Source of the DNA: UKL13-2 sp031414695
GTDB lineage: Bacteria; Pseudomonadota; Gammaproteobacteria; Burkholderiales; Usitatibacteraceae
Assembly: GCA_031414695.1 (NCBI GenBank)
Contig: JANNWG010000074.1
Location: forward strand, 1-64,000
Direction of reading: 5' to 3'
Length of the DNA stretch: 64,000 nt
Positions within the stretch are counted from its first letter, which is position 1; each line of letters starts with the position of its first letter. Shown here in pieces: positions 25,377 to 34,030 of this stretch. The notes under the pieces were generated by a model. The model did not search any database. It was not told the origin of the DNA and was given only the letters and a program-made list of their open reading frames with translations. The position numbers were made by a program, and so were the translations under genes.

Positions 25377-27782
25377 TTACTTCACGCAAACGGAACGTAC
25401 TTGTTTCATATCTGTGATGCCCATCATGACTTTTTCCATGCCGTCCATCTTCAATGTGGACATACCTTCTTCCACGCATTTGACAAAAATTTCAGAGACT
25501 CGCGCTTTTTCTTGTACTAATTTTTTTACTGGATCAGAGGCAACCATCAGCTCGTGCAAGCCTGCGCGGCCCTTGTAGCCCGTATTGCCACAAGCGTCGC
25601 ATCCGACGGGCTTATAAAAGGTGAGCCTGCCATCAGTGCCGTATTCCTTGAGCCAATACTCGTAGAGTTTTTTAGCTTCGCTTTGCGCGTCTTTTACCCA
25701 AGGCGGTGTTTGCCGTAGATCATTGGTGTACTCGTGCATGAATTGCTTCATTTCTTCTTGATCAGGACTGTACGGTGTTTTGCATTTGCCGCACAGACGT
25801 TTGGCAAGACGCTGCGCCAAAATACCAACGAGCGCGTCAGAGAAATTAAATGGATCCATGCCCATATCAAGCAGACGAATAATCGCTTCGGGTGCTGAGT
25901 TGGTATGTAGCGTGGCAAATACTAAGTGGCCCGTCAATGAGGCTTCAATACCGATGTGGGTAGTCTCAGCGTCGCGCATCTCGCCTACCATGATGATGTC
26001 AGGGTCAGCACGCAAAAATGCTTTCATTACCGCTGGGAAATCAATCACTTTCTTATTCACCTGCACTTGGCGTAACCCTTTTTGGGTAATCTCAACCGGG
26101 TCTTCGGCTGTCCAAATTTTGGTATCAGGCGTATTGAGTGAACCAAGAACAGAGTGCAGAGTGGTGGTCTTACCGGAGCCGGTTGGTCCACAGACAAAGA
26201 ATAGTCCGTAGGGTTTTGATATTGCCTTAACTAAGTTTGATTTATTTTTTGAAGTAAGTCCGAGTTTGTCCAATGGTATTGGTTCACCTGCGGCCAAAAT
26301 ACGCATCACTATATCTTCAACGCCACCTGTTGTAGGGATAGTCGCTACACGTAGCTCAATATCTAAAGGGCCGTATTTTTTGAATTTAATCTTGCCGTCT
26401 TGCGGTTTGCGCTTCTCAGAAATATCTAAGTCGCACATAATTTTTAAGCGGGCGCAAAGCGCGCTGCGATAGCTTGATGGAATTTCAATATAGGGTGCGA
26501 GCGAGCCGTCTTTGCGAAAACGAATACCAGTTTTGCCTTTGCCTGGTAGGGGCTCAATATGAATATCAGAGGCTCCTTGGTTGTAGGCGTCGATAATAAT
26601 TTTATTAACCAGCTTTACTAGCTCATTGTCAGCCGCGGCTGACATTTCGTCACCCCCCGCTTCTTGAAATTCAGGGTCATCATCCAAGCTTGAGAGCATG
26701 TCGCCGATGTCTTCACCGCCGCTGCCATCTGCAGCACCAAATAATTGTCCCAGCGTGGCGATAAAGTCACGACCAGTGCAGACTTTATAAACCAGCTTAG
26801 ATTTTGGGAAAATATTTTCAACAACGCGCGAGCTTTTCACATGCTCAGGGTCAGTCGTCATGACCACAATACCTGCTTTGGTATCGTCGACAGGAATCCA
26901 ATTTGCAGATTCGCAATAATCGCGTTTCAAATTTTTGAGCAAATCAATTGGTTTTACACGTTCAGGTTTATGCGCCTCGTACTCAACGCTAAAGTATTTA
27001 GCCAGAGCTGCACCAAGTGCGGCTTGCTTGACCTGAAATTCATCAATAAGAATGTCTTCAACATTTTTGTTTTTACGCCGCGCTGTGCGGGTAGCAAGTT
27101 CTAATTCTCCTTCAGAAATGACATTGTCAATGACCAAATATTCAAATTTTGATTTAATCTGAGTGGGTATTTGTTGACGGACTTTGAGTGCGATGGCTAG
27201 CGTTTTAGATAGTTCAACTAAACCTTCTTCGGCTAACTGCGTAAACGGTGTGCCTGGTAGATGGTTGATGACTTGAATAACACCAGCTAATTCGCCCACA
27301 CTACCGTTAGTATCCATGCCCAAAATGGGCGCAACCATCATTTGTTTAGTGCGGTAGCCAGTACGCTGATCCACTGCTTTTAAAAAAGCCAAATTAGGCG
27401 AAAAACCCTTTAACTCAACGTCGTCATAAACATCTTTAATATTCATGAAACGTTTATTTAACGCACAGCAACCAGCGATGGAACTTTCCGATAAAGGCAG
27501 CTTAATGTCTTTGAAAGAATTAAGCCCCGATTTAACCTTTGAAATAATGGCTTGATTATCTTCAGAGAGCGTATAAACCGTTAAACGATCTGCATCAAAT
27601 AATTGGCAAATGTCACGTGTGACATCCAACATGATTTCATCCACATTAGAGGTGGAATGAATGCGGTTTGTAACGGCTTGTAGCTTCTTTGAAAAAGCGA
27701 GTTTGGAAGACATCTCTCCCTGTGGGGCAGCGCCCATCGTACTATTTATATTGCCTGTTTTTGGTTCTAGTACTGCACTCAT
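25377..27782 (-). CDS. GspE/PilB-type ATPase with N-terminal GAF domain
   Basis: This is an 801-residue hexameric secretion/pilus ATPase. An N-terminal GAF domain (about 30-200) carries the PDE-like motif VDQRTGYRTKQMMVAPI and GVIQVINH. An MshEN/GspE-N-like region (about 212-345) is next, then the ATPase with ASDIHIEP, Walker A GPTGSGKT (532-539), the Walker B segment PDIIMVGEMRD and TLHTN. A four-Cys zinc site has C664, C667, C728 and C731. The family powers type II secretion or type IV pilus assembly, but no such structural genes are in the window. GAF fusion suggests small-molecule control. A perfect dyad overlapping a likely -10 element lies upstream (27831-27863). Confidence 0.9.
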   Translation of the reverse strand: MSAVLEPKTGNINSTMGAAPQGEMSSKLAFSKKLQAVTNRIHSTSNVDEIMLDVTRDICQLFDADRLTVYTLSEDNQAIISKVKSGLNSFKDIKLPLSESSIAGCCALNKRFMNIKDVYDDVELKGFSPNLAFLKAVDQRTGYRTKQMMVAPILGMDTNGSVGELAGVIQVINHLPGTPFTQLAEEGLVELSKTLAIALKVRQQIPTQIKSKFEYLVIDNVISEGELELATRTARRKNKNVEDILIDEFQVKQAALGAALAKYFSVEYEAHKPERVKPIDLLKNLKRDYCESANWIPVDDTKAGIVVMTTDPEHVKSSRVVENIFPKSKLVYKVCTGRDFIATLGQLFGAADGSGGEDIGDMLSSLDDDPEFQEAGGDEMSAAADNELVKLVNKIIIDAYNQGASDIHIEPLPGKGKTGIRFRKDGSLAPYIEIPSSYRSALCARLKIMCDLDISEKRKPQDGKIKFKKYGPLDIELRVATIPTTGGVEDIVMRILAAGEPIPLDKLGLTSKNKSNLVKAISKPYGLFFVCGPTGSGKTTTLHSVLGSLNTPDTKIWTAEDPVEITQKGLRQVQVNKKVIDFPAVMKAFLRADPDIIMVGEMRDAETTHIGIEASLTGHLVFATLHTNSAPEAIIRLLDMGMDPFNFSDALVGILAQRLAKRLCGKCKTPYSPDQEEMKQFMHEYTNDLRQTPPWVKDAQSEAKKLYEYWLKEYGTDGRLTFYKPVGCDACGNTGYKGRAGLHELMVASDPVKKLVQEKARVSEIFVKCVEEGMSTLKMDGMEKVMMGITDMKQVRSVCVK

Positions 27783-27830
27783 GGTGTTCCCTTGATTAGC
27801 ATTGGTGCGATCGCGTATTGTGTATATTGA

Positions 27831-27863
27831 ATAGTGTAACCGTACTTATTATATTTACACTAT
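27831..27863 (-). promoter_or_regulatory. Operator-like dyad around a TATAAT box upstream of the GspE-like gene
   Basis: ATAGTGTAA (27831-27839) and TTACACTAT (27855-27863) are exact reverse complements separated by 15 bp. The minus-strand hexamer TATAAT (27848-27853) lies inside the spacer, 66-71 bp upstream of the ATPase start codon. A weak -35 region may lie further upstream. The arrangement fits a repressor site covering a promoter; the regulator is unknown. Confidence 0.6.
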
Positions 27864-27911
27864 GCACATTTGCGATAGACCCTATATGCTAACAAACTAT
27901 GTTGCAGGATC

Positions 27912-28676
27912 CTAAATAGTTAACTCCATACCTTGCTCCAACATCCTTGGGCGCCACTTGCCAGCGTTTCGGCCAATCTCGCTCATAGTCAAATTTATTT
28001 CGCCTGGTTTTAGGTGTGTCACTAGAATTTCAACTGAGCGCGTTAATTTGGATAATTCTTCAGCCAACATGCTTGGGCAAAGATGCTTCGAGGCAATCGC
28101 TAATTCACGTTCTTTGTTTGGAAATGCTGTTTCAATAATCAAATACTTAAGATTGGGCGTGGCGTTGGCAATTTTCCAGAGATCGTCATTAGTCGTCGTG
28201 TCACCACTAAAAATCAGACGGGCTTCACCGCTATCAAGCAGATAACCCACCGCTGGAACAACATGTTTAGCTGGTATTGCAGTAAATTTGCGACCGTTTA
28301 TGCTGAAAGGTTCGCCAATACGAATCTCGCGATATGCCATAAAGGCTGTCTCGGGCGTAGGAATTTTTGAAAAATCTGGCCAGATTTTCCAATTAAAAAT
28401 ATGGTCTTTTAATGCTTGAAGGGTTTCCACAGTGCCATACAAAATTACCGGTTTTGTGCGAAAGCCACAAACCGTATCGACTAGAAATGGAATGCTGGTG
28501 ATGTGATCGAGGTGAGCGTGAGTAATTAGAATATGATCGATTTTGGTCAATTCACTGATCGATAAATCCCCAACACCAGTGCCAGCATCAATTAAAAGGT
28601 CGGAATCAACAAGAAGCGACGTTGTGCGTAGATCGCCACCTATGCCGCCACTACAGCCTAGAATTTTAATTTTCAT
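27912..28676 (-). CDS. Metallo-beta-lactamase-fold hydrolase, class II cyclic-nucleotide phosphodiesterase-like
   Basis: This 254-residue protein has the metal motif THAHLDH (H53, H55, D57, H58), a later SGDTT (the bridging Asp) and a C-terminal THLKPGE. The stretch ALKDHIFNWKIWPDF between these motifs resembles the class II cyclic-nucleotide phosphodiesterases (yeast PDE1, Vibrio CpdP). It may therefore hydrolyse cAMP or a similar molecule; an RNase Z-like or arylsulfatase-like relative is the alternative. It is the gene before the GAF-GspE ATPase on the same strand, separated by 129 bp containing an operator-like dyad. Confidence 0.8.
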   Translation of the reverse strand: MKIKILGCSGGIGGDLRTTSLLVDSDLLIDAGTGVGDLSISELTKIDHILITHAHLDHITSIPFLVDTVCGFRTKPVILYGTVETLQALKDHIFNWKIWPDFSKIPTPETAFMAYREIRIGEPFSINGRKFTAIPAKHVVPAVGYLLDSGEARLIFSGDTTTNDDLWKIANATPNLKYLIIETAFPNKERELAIASKHLCPSMLAEELSKLTRSVEILVTHLKPGEINLTMSEIGRNAGKWRPRMLEQGMELTI

Positions 28677-28877
28677 ACAATCGATACTTGCTTATGATTG
28701 GTCATCACCATTCCATACTTAGTTAGGTTGATCTTTATTTAGAATGATTATGTAGGAATGCCTATTCATATTTCTATGACGAAGCGCACACATAAAATAC
28801 ATTTTATCAATCAAACAAATTAATGTTATGGGTGTAAATGAGCTGGCAATGGTATTGAACTAGTCAATTGCTTAAGG

Positions 28878-29696
28878 CTACTGTCTAAAAAAGAAATCCA
28901 TTTTGACGCCAGCAATTTCAATCATATCGTGATCGCCCAGCTGTTGAGCCTGTGCACCAAGTGGTATACCGTTAATGGTTGGGAAAGATGCACCTTCAAC
29001 GTGGGTGATAAAGAAGCCGGCGGGACGTCGTGTGATAACAGCAACTTGGACGCCTGGCTTGCCGATAGTGGTGAGATTCTTAGTCAAATCAAGCGTACGA
29101 CCTGCAGCGGCACCCGAAAGAACCTGAATTGCGGCTTCTTTAGTCGCGCTTGCGGTACTGGCTGGAGCCTGTGCCGTAAATGCTGGAGCAGGAGCCGCCA
29201 TTGGTTGTGGTGCAGCGGCTGCCGCGCTTAATGGCTTCATGTTTGTCTGTGTGTCAGACAGATTTGCGGCGGCAGGTGCAGCAGATGGCGCCATTGAAGC
29301 CATTGGTGACATTGGCGCAGGCGACGGTACTGGAGGTGTTGTGGACGCAGCAGATGGCTTACGAATAATCATGGTGCGTTCAAAATCTGCTGCCGCATTT
29401 TGCACAGGAGCGTCGTTGAAATATTTCAACTTGTGCTTGCCGATCTCAATGACATCATTATTTTGTAAGAAATGCTTTTTGATCGGCTTACCATTAACCA
29501 ATGTGCCATTCGTCGAGTTTAAGTCCTCGATGAATGAGTCATTAAGAATAGTGATAATCGCGGCATGCTCGCCTGACACAGCGAGGTTATCCACTTGAAT
29601 ATCGTTATGTGGTTTACGCCCTAAAGTAGTCCGCTCTTTGGCGAGCGAAATTTCCTTTAAGACTGTTCCATCGACACTCAAAATCAGTTTTGCCAT
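28878..29696 (-). CDS. FHA-domain protein with two FHA-like modules
   Basis: The N-terminal FHA domain (about residues 22-92) shows LGRKPHNDIQ, VSGEHAAI and LNSTNGTLVNG, the conserved Arg/Ser/Asn residues that bind phosphothreonine. A Pro/Ala-rich linker (about 100-185) follows. A second, degenerate FHA-like module (about 190-272) has LTTIGKPGVQ and PTINGIPL but lacks the key Arg, so it may not bind phosphopeptide. The total length is 272 residues. It lies between a PP2C phosphatase and the PDE-like hydrolase, so it is a likely reader of threonine phosphorylation in the same circuit. No kinase gene is present here. Confidence 0.9.
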   Translation of the reverse strand: MAKLILSVDGTVLKEISLAKERTTLGRKPHNDIQVDNLAVSGEHAAIITILNDSFIEDLNSTNGTLVNGKPIKKHFLQNNDVIEIGKHKLKYFNDAPVQNAAADFERTMIIRKPSAASTTPPVPSPAPMSPMASMAPSAAPAAANLSDTQTNMKPLSAAAAAPQPMAAPAPAFTAQAPASTASATKEAAIQVLSGAAAGRTLDLTKNLTTIGKPGVQVAVITRRPAGFFITHVEGASFPTINGIPLGAQAQQLGDHDMIEIAGVKMDFFFRQ

Positions 29697-29804
29697 GATC
29701 GTAACCCTAGTAAAAATCGTTGCTTATGCATTATTGTGGTTGGAAATGCTTCTTGATAAAGCGATTACCGTCATTGCCACTTCTCTATCGAGCTAGGTTG
29801 AAGC

Positions 29805-30629
29805 TTAAGCAAACATTGCTTTAATTTTCGCCCAAAATCCGCGCTCGACTTGAAAACCCTTTAAGACTTTTATTAACAATACAGACACATTATCCCGGCC
29901 ACCGGCATCATTTGCTGCCTGCACAAGCTGCTGCGCGGTCAGATCAAGATTTGCTCTTAAGGCAATTAACGTCATTTGTATTTCTTCGTCCTCTATCATG
30001 TCATTCAAGCCGTCAGAGCAGAGTAGGTAGATATCGCCTTCTGCAACTTCATAGGTATGAACTTCAGTTTCAACTTCAGGATCAATGCCTACCGCTCGTG
30101 TCACTAAATTTTTGTTATGTGATGAACGCGCGTCTTCTTTAGAAATAAGTCCTGAATCTATTTGTTCTTGCAGTAAGGAATGATCTCTCGTTATTTGTTC
30201 CAACCCATCGCCGCGCATCCGATATAACCTTGAATCACCTATGTGACCAACCGTCAAAAAGTTATCATAAAACAAGCATGCAACCAATGTCGTACCCATG
30301 CCAGCGCAATGGGCGTCACGCTGAGCAGCATCAAAAATTGCCTTGTTAGCAAGTGTAACTTGGGCCTGCATAAGCTGTTGCGAAAGCAAAATAGATGCTT
30401 CGCGGCCAAGTTTGGACAGCTTATCTTTTGTCCAATCTCGTTCCAGCCCTGAGGCCAGAAGCGAGGTCGCCATGCCGCTCGCCACTTCTCCTGCGTTATA
30501 ACCGCCCATTCCATCGGCAAGCACATGCACACCAATGTCTGGCCGCGACTCTACACAGTCTTCATTGTGACCTCGAACCCTTCCAGGATCTGTCACACTA
30601 ATTGTTTTCAAAGCATCTATAAGCGCCAC
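29805..30629 (-). CDS. PP2C-family serine/threonine protein phosphatase
   Basis: This 274-residue phosphatase has all PPM/PP2C metal motifs: RGHNED (19-24), ADGMGG (38-43), GHIGDSRLYR, CSDGLNDM and GGRDNVSV. It should dephosphorylate Ser/Thr on protein substrates with Mn2+ or Mg2+. The start is GTG (30627-30629), preceded by GGGAGG. It heads the signalling cluster FHA, PDE-like, GAF-GspE and GAF-HD-GYP, all on the minus strand. In many bacteria such a phosphatase is paired with a Hanks-type kinase; none is found in the window. Confidence 0.93.
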   Translation of the reverse strand: MALIDALKTISVTDPGRVRGHNEDCVESRPDIGVHVLADGMGGYNAGEVASGMATSLLASGLERDWTKDKLSKLGREASILLSQQLMQAQVTLANKAIFDAAQRDAHCAGMGTTLVACLFYDNFLTVGHIGDSRLYRMRGDGLEQITRDHSLLQEQIDSGLISKEDARSSHNKNLVTRAVGIDPEVETEVHTYEVAEGDIYLLCSDGLNDMIEDEEIQMTLIALRANLDLTAQQLVQAANDAGGRDNVSVLLIKVLKGFQVERGFWAKIKAMFA

Positions 30630-31275
30630 CGAGCCTCCCTACGACGCATTTATTGTTACATGCGCATCTAAAAATTTTAAAAATACGCACACCCAGATAC
30701 ACAGACGGATTTAGCAGTCATCCATTCGAAAACGTTACTTTTTCGAGTTTACATTGATCTCGAAAACCTTATGAAATCATCACAATTAAACCTTAATAAC
30801 TTTCAATAATAATAACTTAAAATCGTTTTTTAAGAAACAATTCGGGAAGCGCTTGTAACATATTGATTATATTGCATATAAACTTAATGAGTAGTGTGTT
30901 GTGCCATTCATTTGTATTGACACATGCGTTAAGAACTGCCGTTGAAACAAAATTTCAGGGTTTTTGCTTATTTTTTAGCTTTTTTGTTGATTTCTAGCAA
31001 CGCCCTATATTGCCGGATTAAATGGCGGCTGAATATCACCCAACAACGGTACGGTAAAAGTCAGCGATTCAGCAGTTATGGCAGTTTATGGTTCAGCAAG
31101 AGGGTCTTGGGATTTAGTTAGAGCGGCTAATTCACAAGCGCTATGCTGTGTGTTCAAACCAATCTGACATTATCAGATAGCGTCAACTAGTGGTTTGCGG
31201 TTTAATAGAAAAAGTAATGTTGTTAATAACTATAGCTGTTAAAAATTTTATAAAACTACAATGAGGAGACTGGCG
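30630..31275. other. 646-bp divergent region between the PP2C gene and aceE
   Basis: This is the longest gene-free stretch. It is AT-rich near the PP2C gene. It holds a TCGAAAA/TTTTCGA hairpin near 30726-30745, a CTTAAAA-type hairpin near 30816-30834, a TTGACA hexamer at 30917-30922 and a small dyad ATCTGA-N5-TCAGAT (31162-31178). Short plus-strand frames (for example ATG 31079, 29 codons) have no Shine-Dalgarno. The length suggests a regulated leader or an unannotated small RNA for aceE, but I cannot name one. GAGGAG for aceE lies at 31263-31268. Confidence 0.5.
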
Positions 31276-33954
31276 ATGGATCGTTCCGCCTTTCTGCAAC
31301 ACGATACAGACCCACAAGAAACCCGCGAATGGCTTGACGCATTAGACGGTGTTCTTGATGTGGAAGGACCTGAGCGCGCGCACTTTTTGCTGGAATCATT
31401 AGTTGATAAAGCCAGGCGATCTGGTGCTAACTTGCCGTATACGCCAACGACAGCGTACATCAATACTATCCCTCCGCATGCGGAAGATTTGCTACCAGGC
31501 GATCAAGAGATGGAGCATCGCATTCGCTCCTTAATTCGATGGAATGCGGTCGCAACAGTGCTACGCGCTAACAAAGAATCATCTGAACTTGGCGGGCACA
31601 TTGCTAGCTTTCAATCGGCGGCGACGTTGTATGACGTTGGCTTTGATCACTTTTGGCATGCGCCGTCGCAATCGCATGGTGGTGATATGGTTTTTATGCA
31701 GGGTCACTCTGCGCCTGGCGTTTATGCTCGTGCCTATTTGGAAGGCCGTATTACAGAAGAGCAGATGGAAAATTTCCGTCGTGAAGTCGATGGTAAGGGC
31801 ATTTCATCTTATCCGCATCCTTGGTTAATGCCGGATTTTTGGCAATTCGCCACGGTATCAATGGGCTTAGGCCCGTTGCAAGCTATTTACCAAGCGCGAT
31901 TTATGAAGTATTTGCATAATCGCGGCATCGTTAATACCGAAGGCCGTAAAGTTTGGGCATTTATGGGCGATGGCGAAATGGATGAGCCGGAGTCGCTTGG
32001 TGCAATTTCGCTCGCCGCGCGTGAAGGGTTAGACAATCTCATCTTTGTGGTCAATTGTAATTTGCAGCGGCTTGATGGCCCGGTACGTGGTAACGGCAAA
32101 ATTATTCAAGAATTAGAGAGCGACTTCCGTGGCGCAGGCTGGAATGTGCTCAAGGTTATTTGGGGACGCTATTGGGACCCGCTGCTGGCCAAAGACACGG
32201 ATGGACAGCTTAAAGCGCGCATGATGGAAGCCGTCGATGGTGAATATCAAAACTACAAAGCGCGTGATGGCGCCTATGTCCGCAAAGAATTTTTCGGCAA
32301 GTATCCTGAGCTAGAAAAAATGGTCTCGACCATGTCGGATGACGACATTTGGCGGCTCAACCGTGGCGGACACGACCCGTATAAAGTTTATGCGGCTTAC
32401 TCGGCTGCTGTGAAGCATAAAGGCCAGCCGACTATTATTCTTGCTAAGACGGTTAAGGGCTATGGCATGGGTAAAGCTGGTGAAGGCCAAAATATCACCC
32501 ATCAGCTGAAGAAAATGGATTTAGGTTCATTGAAGCAATTCCGCGACCGCTTTAATATTCCGGTAAGTGATGATGTGATAGCGGATGTACCGTTTTATAA
32601 GCCTGCTGATAATTCGCCTGAGATTCAATATCTCAAAGCCGCACGTGAAAAGTTGGGTGGTTCATTGCCAGTTCGCTTCCCTAATATTCCAGCGCTTAAA
32701 GTGCCAGAATTATCGATTTTTGATGCGCTCTTAAAATCCACCGAAGAGCGCGAAATATCGACCACGATGGCGTTTGTGCGTGCCTTCACTGCGCTCATTC
32801 GCGATAAAGAATTAGGTCCGCGTTTAGTGCCGATAGTGGCGGATGAATCGCGCACATTTGGTATGGAAGGCATGTTCCGCCAGCTTGGCATTTACTCTTC
32901 TGTAGGCCAATTGTATGAGCCAGTGGACTCAGGCGAGTTGATGTTCTACAAAGAAGATAAAGCTGGGCAGATTTTGCAAGAAGGCATCAATGAAGCGGGC
33001 GCATTTTGTTCGTGGATGGCGGCGGGTACAAGCTACGCCAATCATGGGCAACACATGATTCCGTTCTTTATTTTCTATTCAATGTTTGGTTTTCAGCGCA
33101 TTGGCGATTTGGCATGGGCCGCAGGCGATATGCAAGCGCGCGGCTTTTTGCTGGGCGGTACGTCTGGCCGCACGACATTAAATGGCGAAGGCTTGCAACA
33201 TGAAGACGGCCATTCACACTTAATGTCGGCAACCATTCCGAATTGTATTTCGTATGACCCGACATTTAGCTATGAGCTTGCCGTCATCATTCACGATGGC
33301 TTAAAGCGTATGTACGAAAAGATGGAACACATCTATTACTACATCACCGTCATGAATGAAAACTACACACATCCGGCTATGCCTGTCGGTGAGCATGTCG
33401 CGCATGATATTTTGAAGGGCATGTATCTTTTCCGTGAATCGAAAGAGACCAAAAAGCCGCGTGTGCAGTTGATGGGTTCTGGCACCATTTTCCGTGAAGT
33501 CATTGCTGCAGCGGAATTGTTAGAACTTGATTGGGGTGTAGTTTCAGATATATGGAGCTGCACGTCTTTCACAGAATTGCGTCGTGATGGCATGAATGTC
33601 GAACGTCAAAATATGCTCAACCCTGAAGCGCAACCCGAAGTTGCGCATGTGACTAAGTTACTCAAAAGCCGCAAAGGTCCAGCCGTTGCGGCCACTGACT
33701 ATATGCGTTCGTTTGCCGAGCAAATCAGACCTTACATTGCAGATCGTAAATTTACGGTGTTGGGTACAGATGGTTTTGGCCGTTCAGATACACGTAAGCA
33801 GTTGCGTAAGTTCTTTGAAGTCAATCGTTATTACGTGGTCGTGGCGTCGTTGAAAGCATTAGCAGATGACGGTCAAGTGCCATTGAAAACGGTATCGGAG
33901 GCGATTAAGAAATATGGTATTGACGCAAGCAAACCTGCGCCTTGGACGGTGTAA
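31276..33954 (+). CDS. aceE: Pyruvate dehydrogenase E1 component (homodimeric type)
   Basis: This is the thiamine-diphosphate-dependent decarboxylase of the pyruvate dehydrogenase complex. I start at ATG 31276, giving 892 residues, because GAGGAG (31263-31268) lies 7 nt before it; the ATG at 31261 overlaps the Shine-Dalgarno itself. The chain shows the N-terminal region DTDPQETREWLDAL, the ThDP-binding GDGEMDEPES, FVVNCNLQRLDGPVRGNGK, and the C-terminal TDGFGRSDTR. Length and motifs fit the single-chain E1 of proteobacteria. It is followed by aceF and lpdA on the same strand with short gaps. Confidence 0.97.
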   Translation: MDRSAFLQHDTDPQETREWLDALDGVLDVEGPERAHFLLESLVDKARRSGANLPYTPTTAYINTIPPHAEDLLPGDQEMEHRIRSLIRWNAVATVLRANKESSELGGHIASFQSAATLYDVGFDHFWHAPSQSHGGDMVFMQGHSAPGVYARAYLEGRITEEQMENFRREVDGKGISSYPHPWLMPDFWQFATVSMGLGPLQAIYQARFMKYLHNRGIVNTEGRKVWAFMGDGEMDEPESLGAISLAAREGLDNLIFVVNCNLQRLDGPVRGNGKIIQELESDFRGAGWNVLKVIWGRYWDPLLAKDTDGQLKARMMEAVDGEYQNYKARDGAYVRKEFFGKYPELEKMVSTMSDDDIWRLNRGGHDPYKVYAAYSAAVKHKGQPTIILAKTVKGYGMGKAGEGQNITHQLKKMDLGSLKQFRDRFNIPVSDDVIADVPFYKPADNSPEIQYLKAAREKLGGSLPVRFPNIPALKVPELSIFDALLKSTEEREISTTMAFVRAFTALIRDKELGPRLVPIVADESRTFGMEGMFRQLGIYSSVGQLYEPVDSGELMFYKEDKAGQILQEGINEAGAFCSWMAAGTSYANHGQHMIPFFIFYSMFGFQRIGDLAWAAGDMQARGFLLGGTSGRTTLNGEGLQHEDGHSHLMSATIPNCISYDPTFSYELAVIIHDGLKRMYEKMEHIYYYITVMNENYTHPAMPVGEHVAHDILKGMYLFRESKETKKPRVQLMGSGTIFREVIAAAELLELDWGVVSDIWSCTSFTELRRDGMNVERQNMLNPEAQPEVAHVTKLLKSRKGPAVAATDYMRSFAEQIRPYIADRKFTVLGTDGFGRSDTRKQLRKFFEVNRYYVVVASLKALADDGQVPLKTVSEAIKKYGIDASKPAPWTV

Positions 33955-34030
33955 TACGTCGGACAATATAGGTATATCAGCCGCACGATTATTCAAAACG
34001 CAAAATCAAAAAAACATGAGGAGAGATTGA

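Noticed and set aside
31079..31167. Short plus-strand ORF upstream of aceE
   Set aside because: It has 29 codons, no Shine-Dalgarno and no conserved pattern that I can see.
31261..31275. ATG at 31261 as the aceE start
   Set aside because: The GAGGAG that positions the 31276 start overlaps this ATG, so the downstream ATG is better supported.
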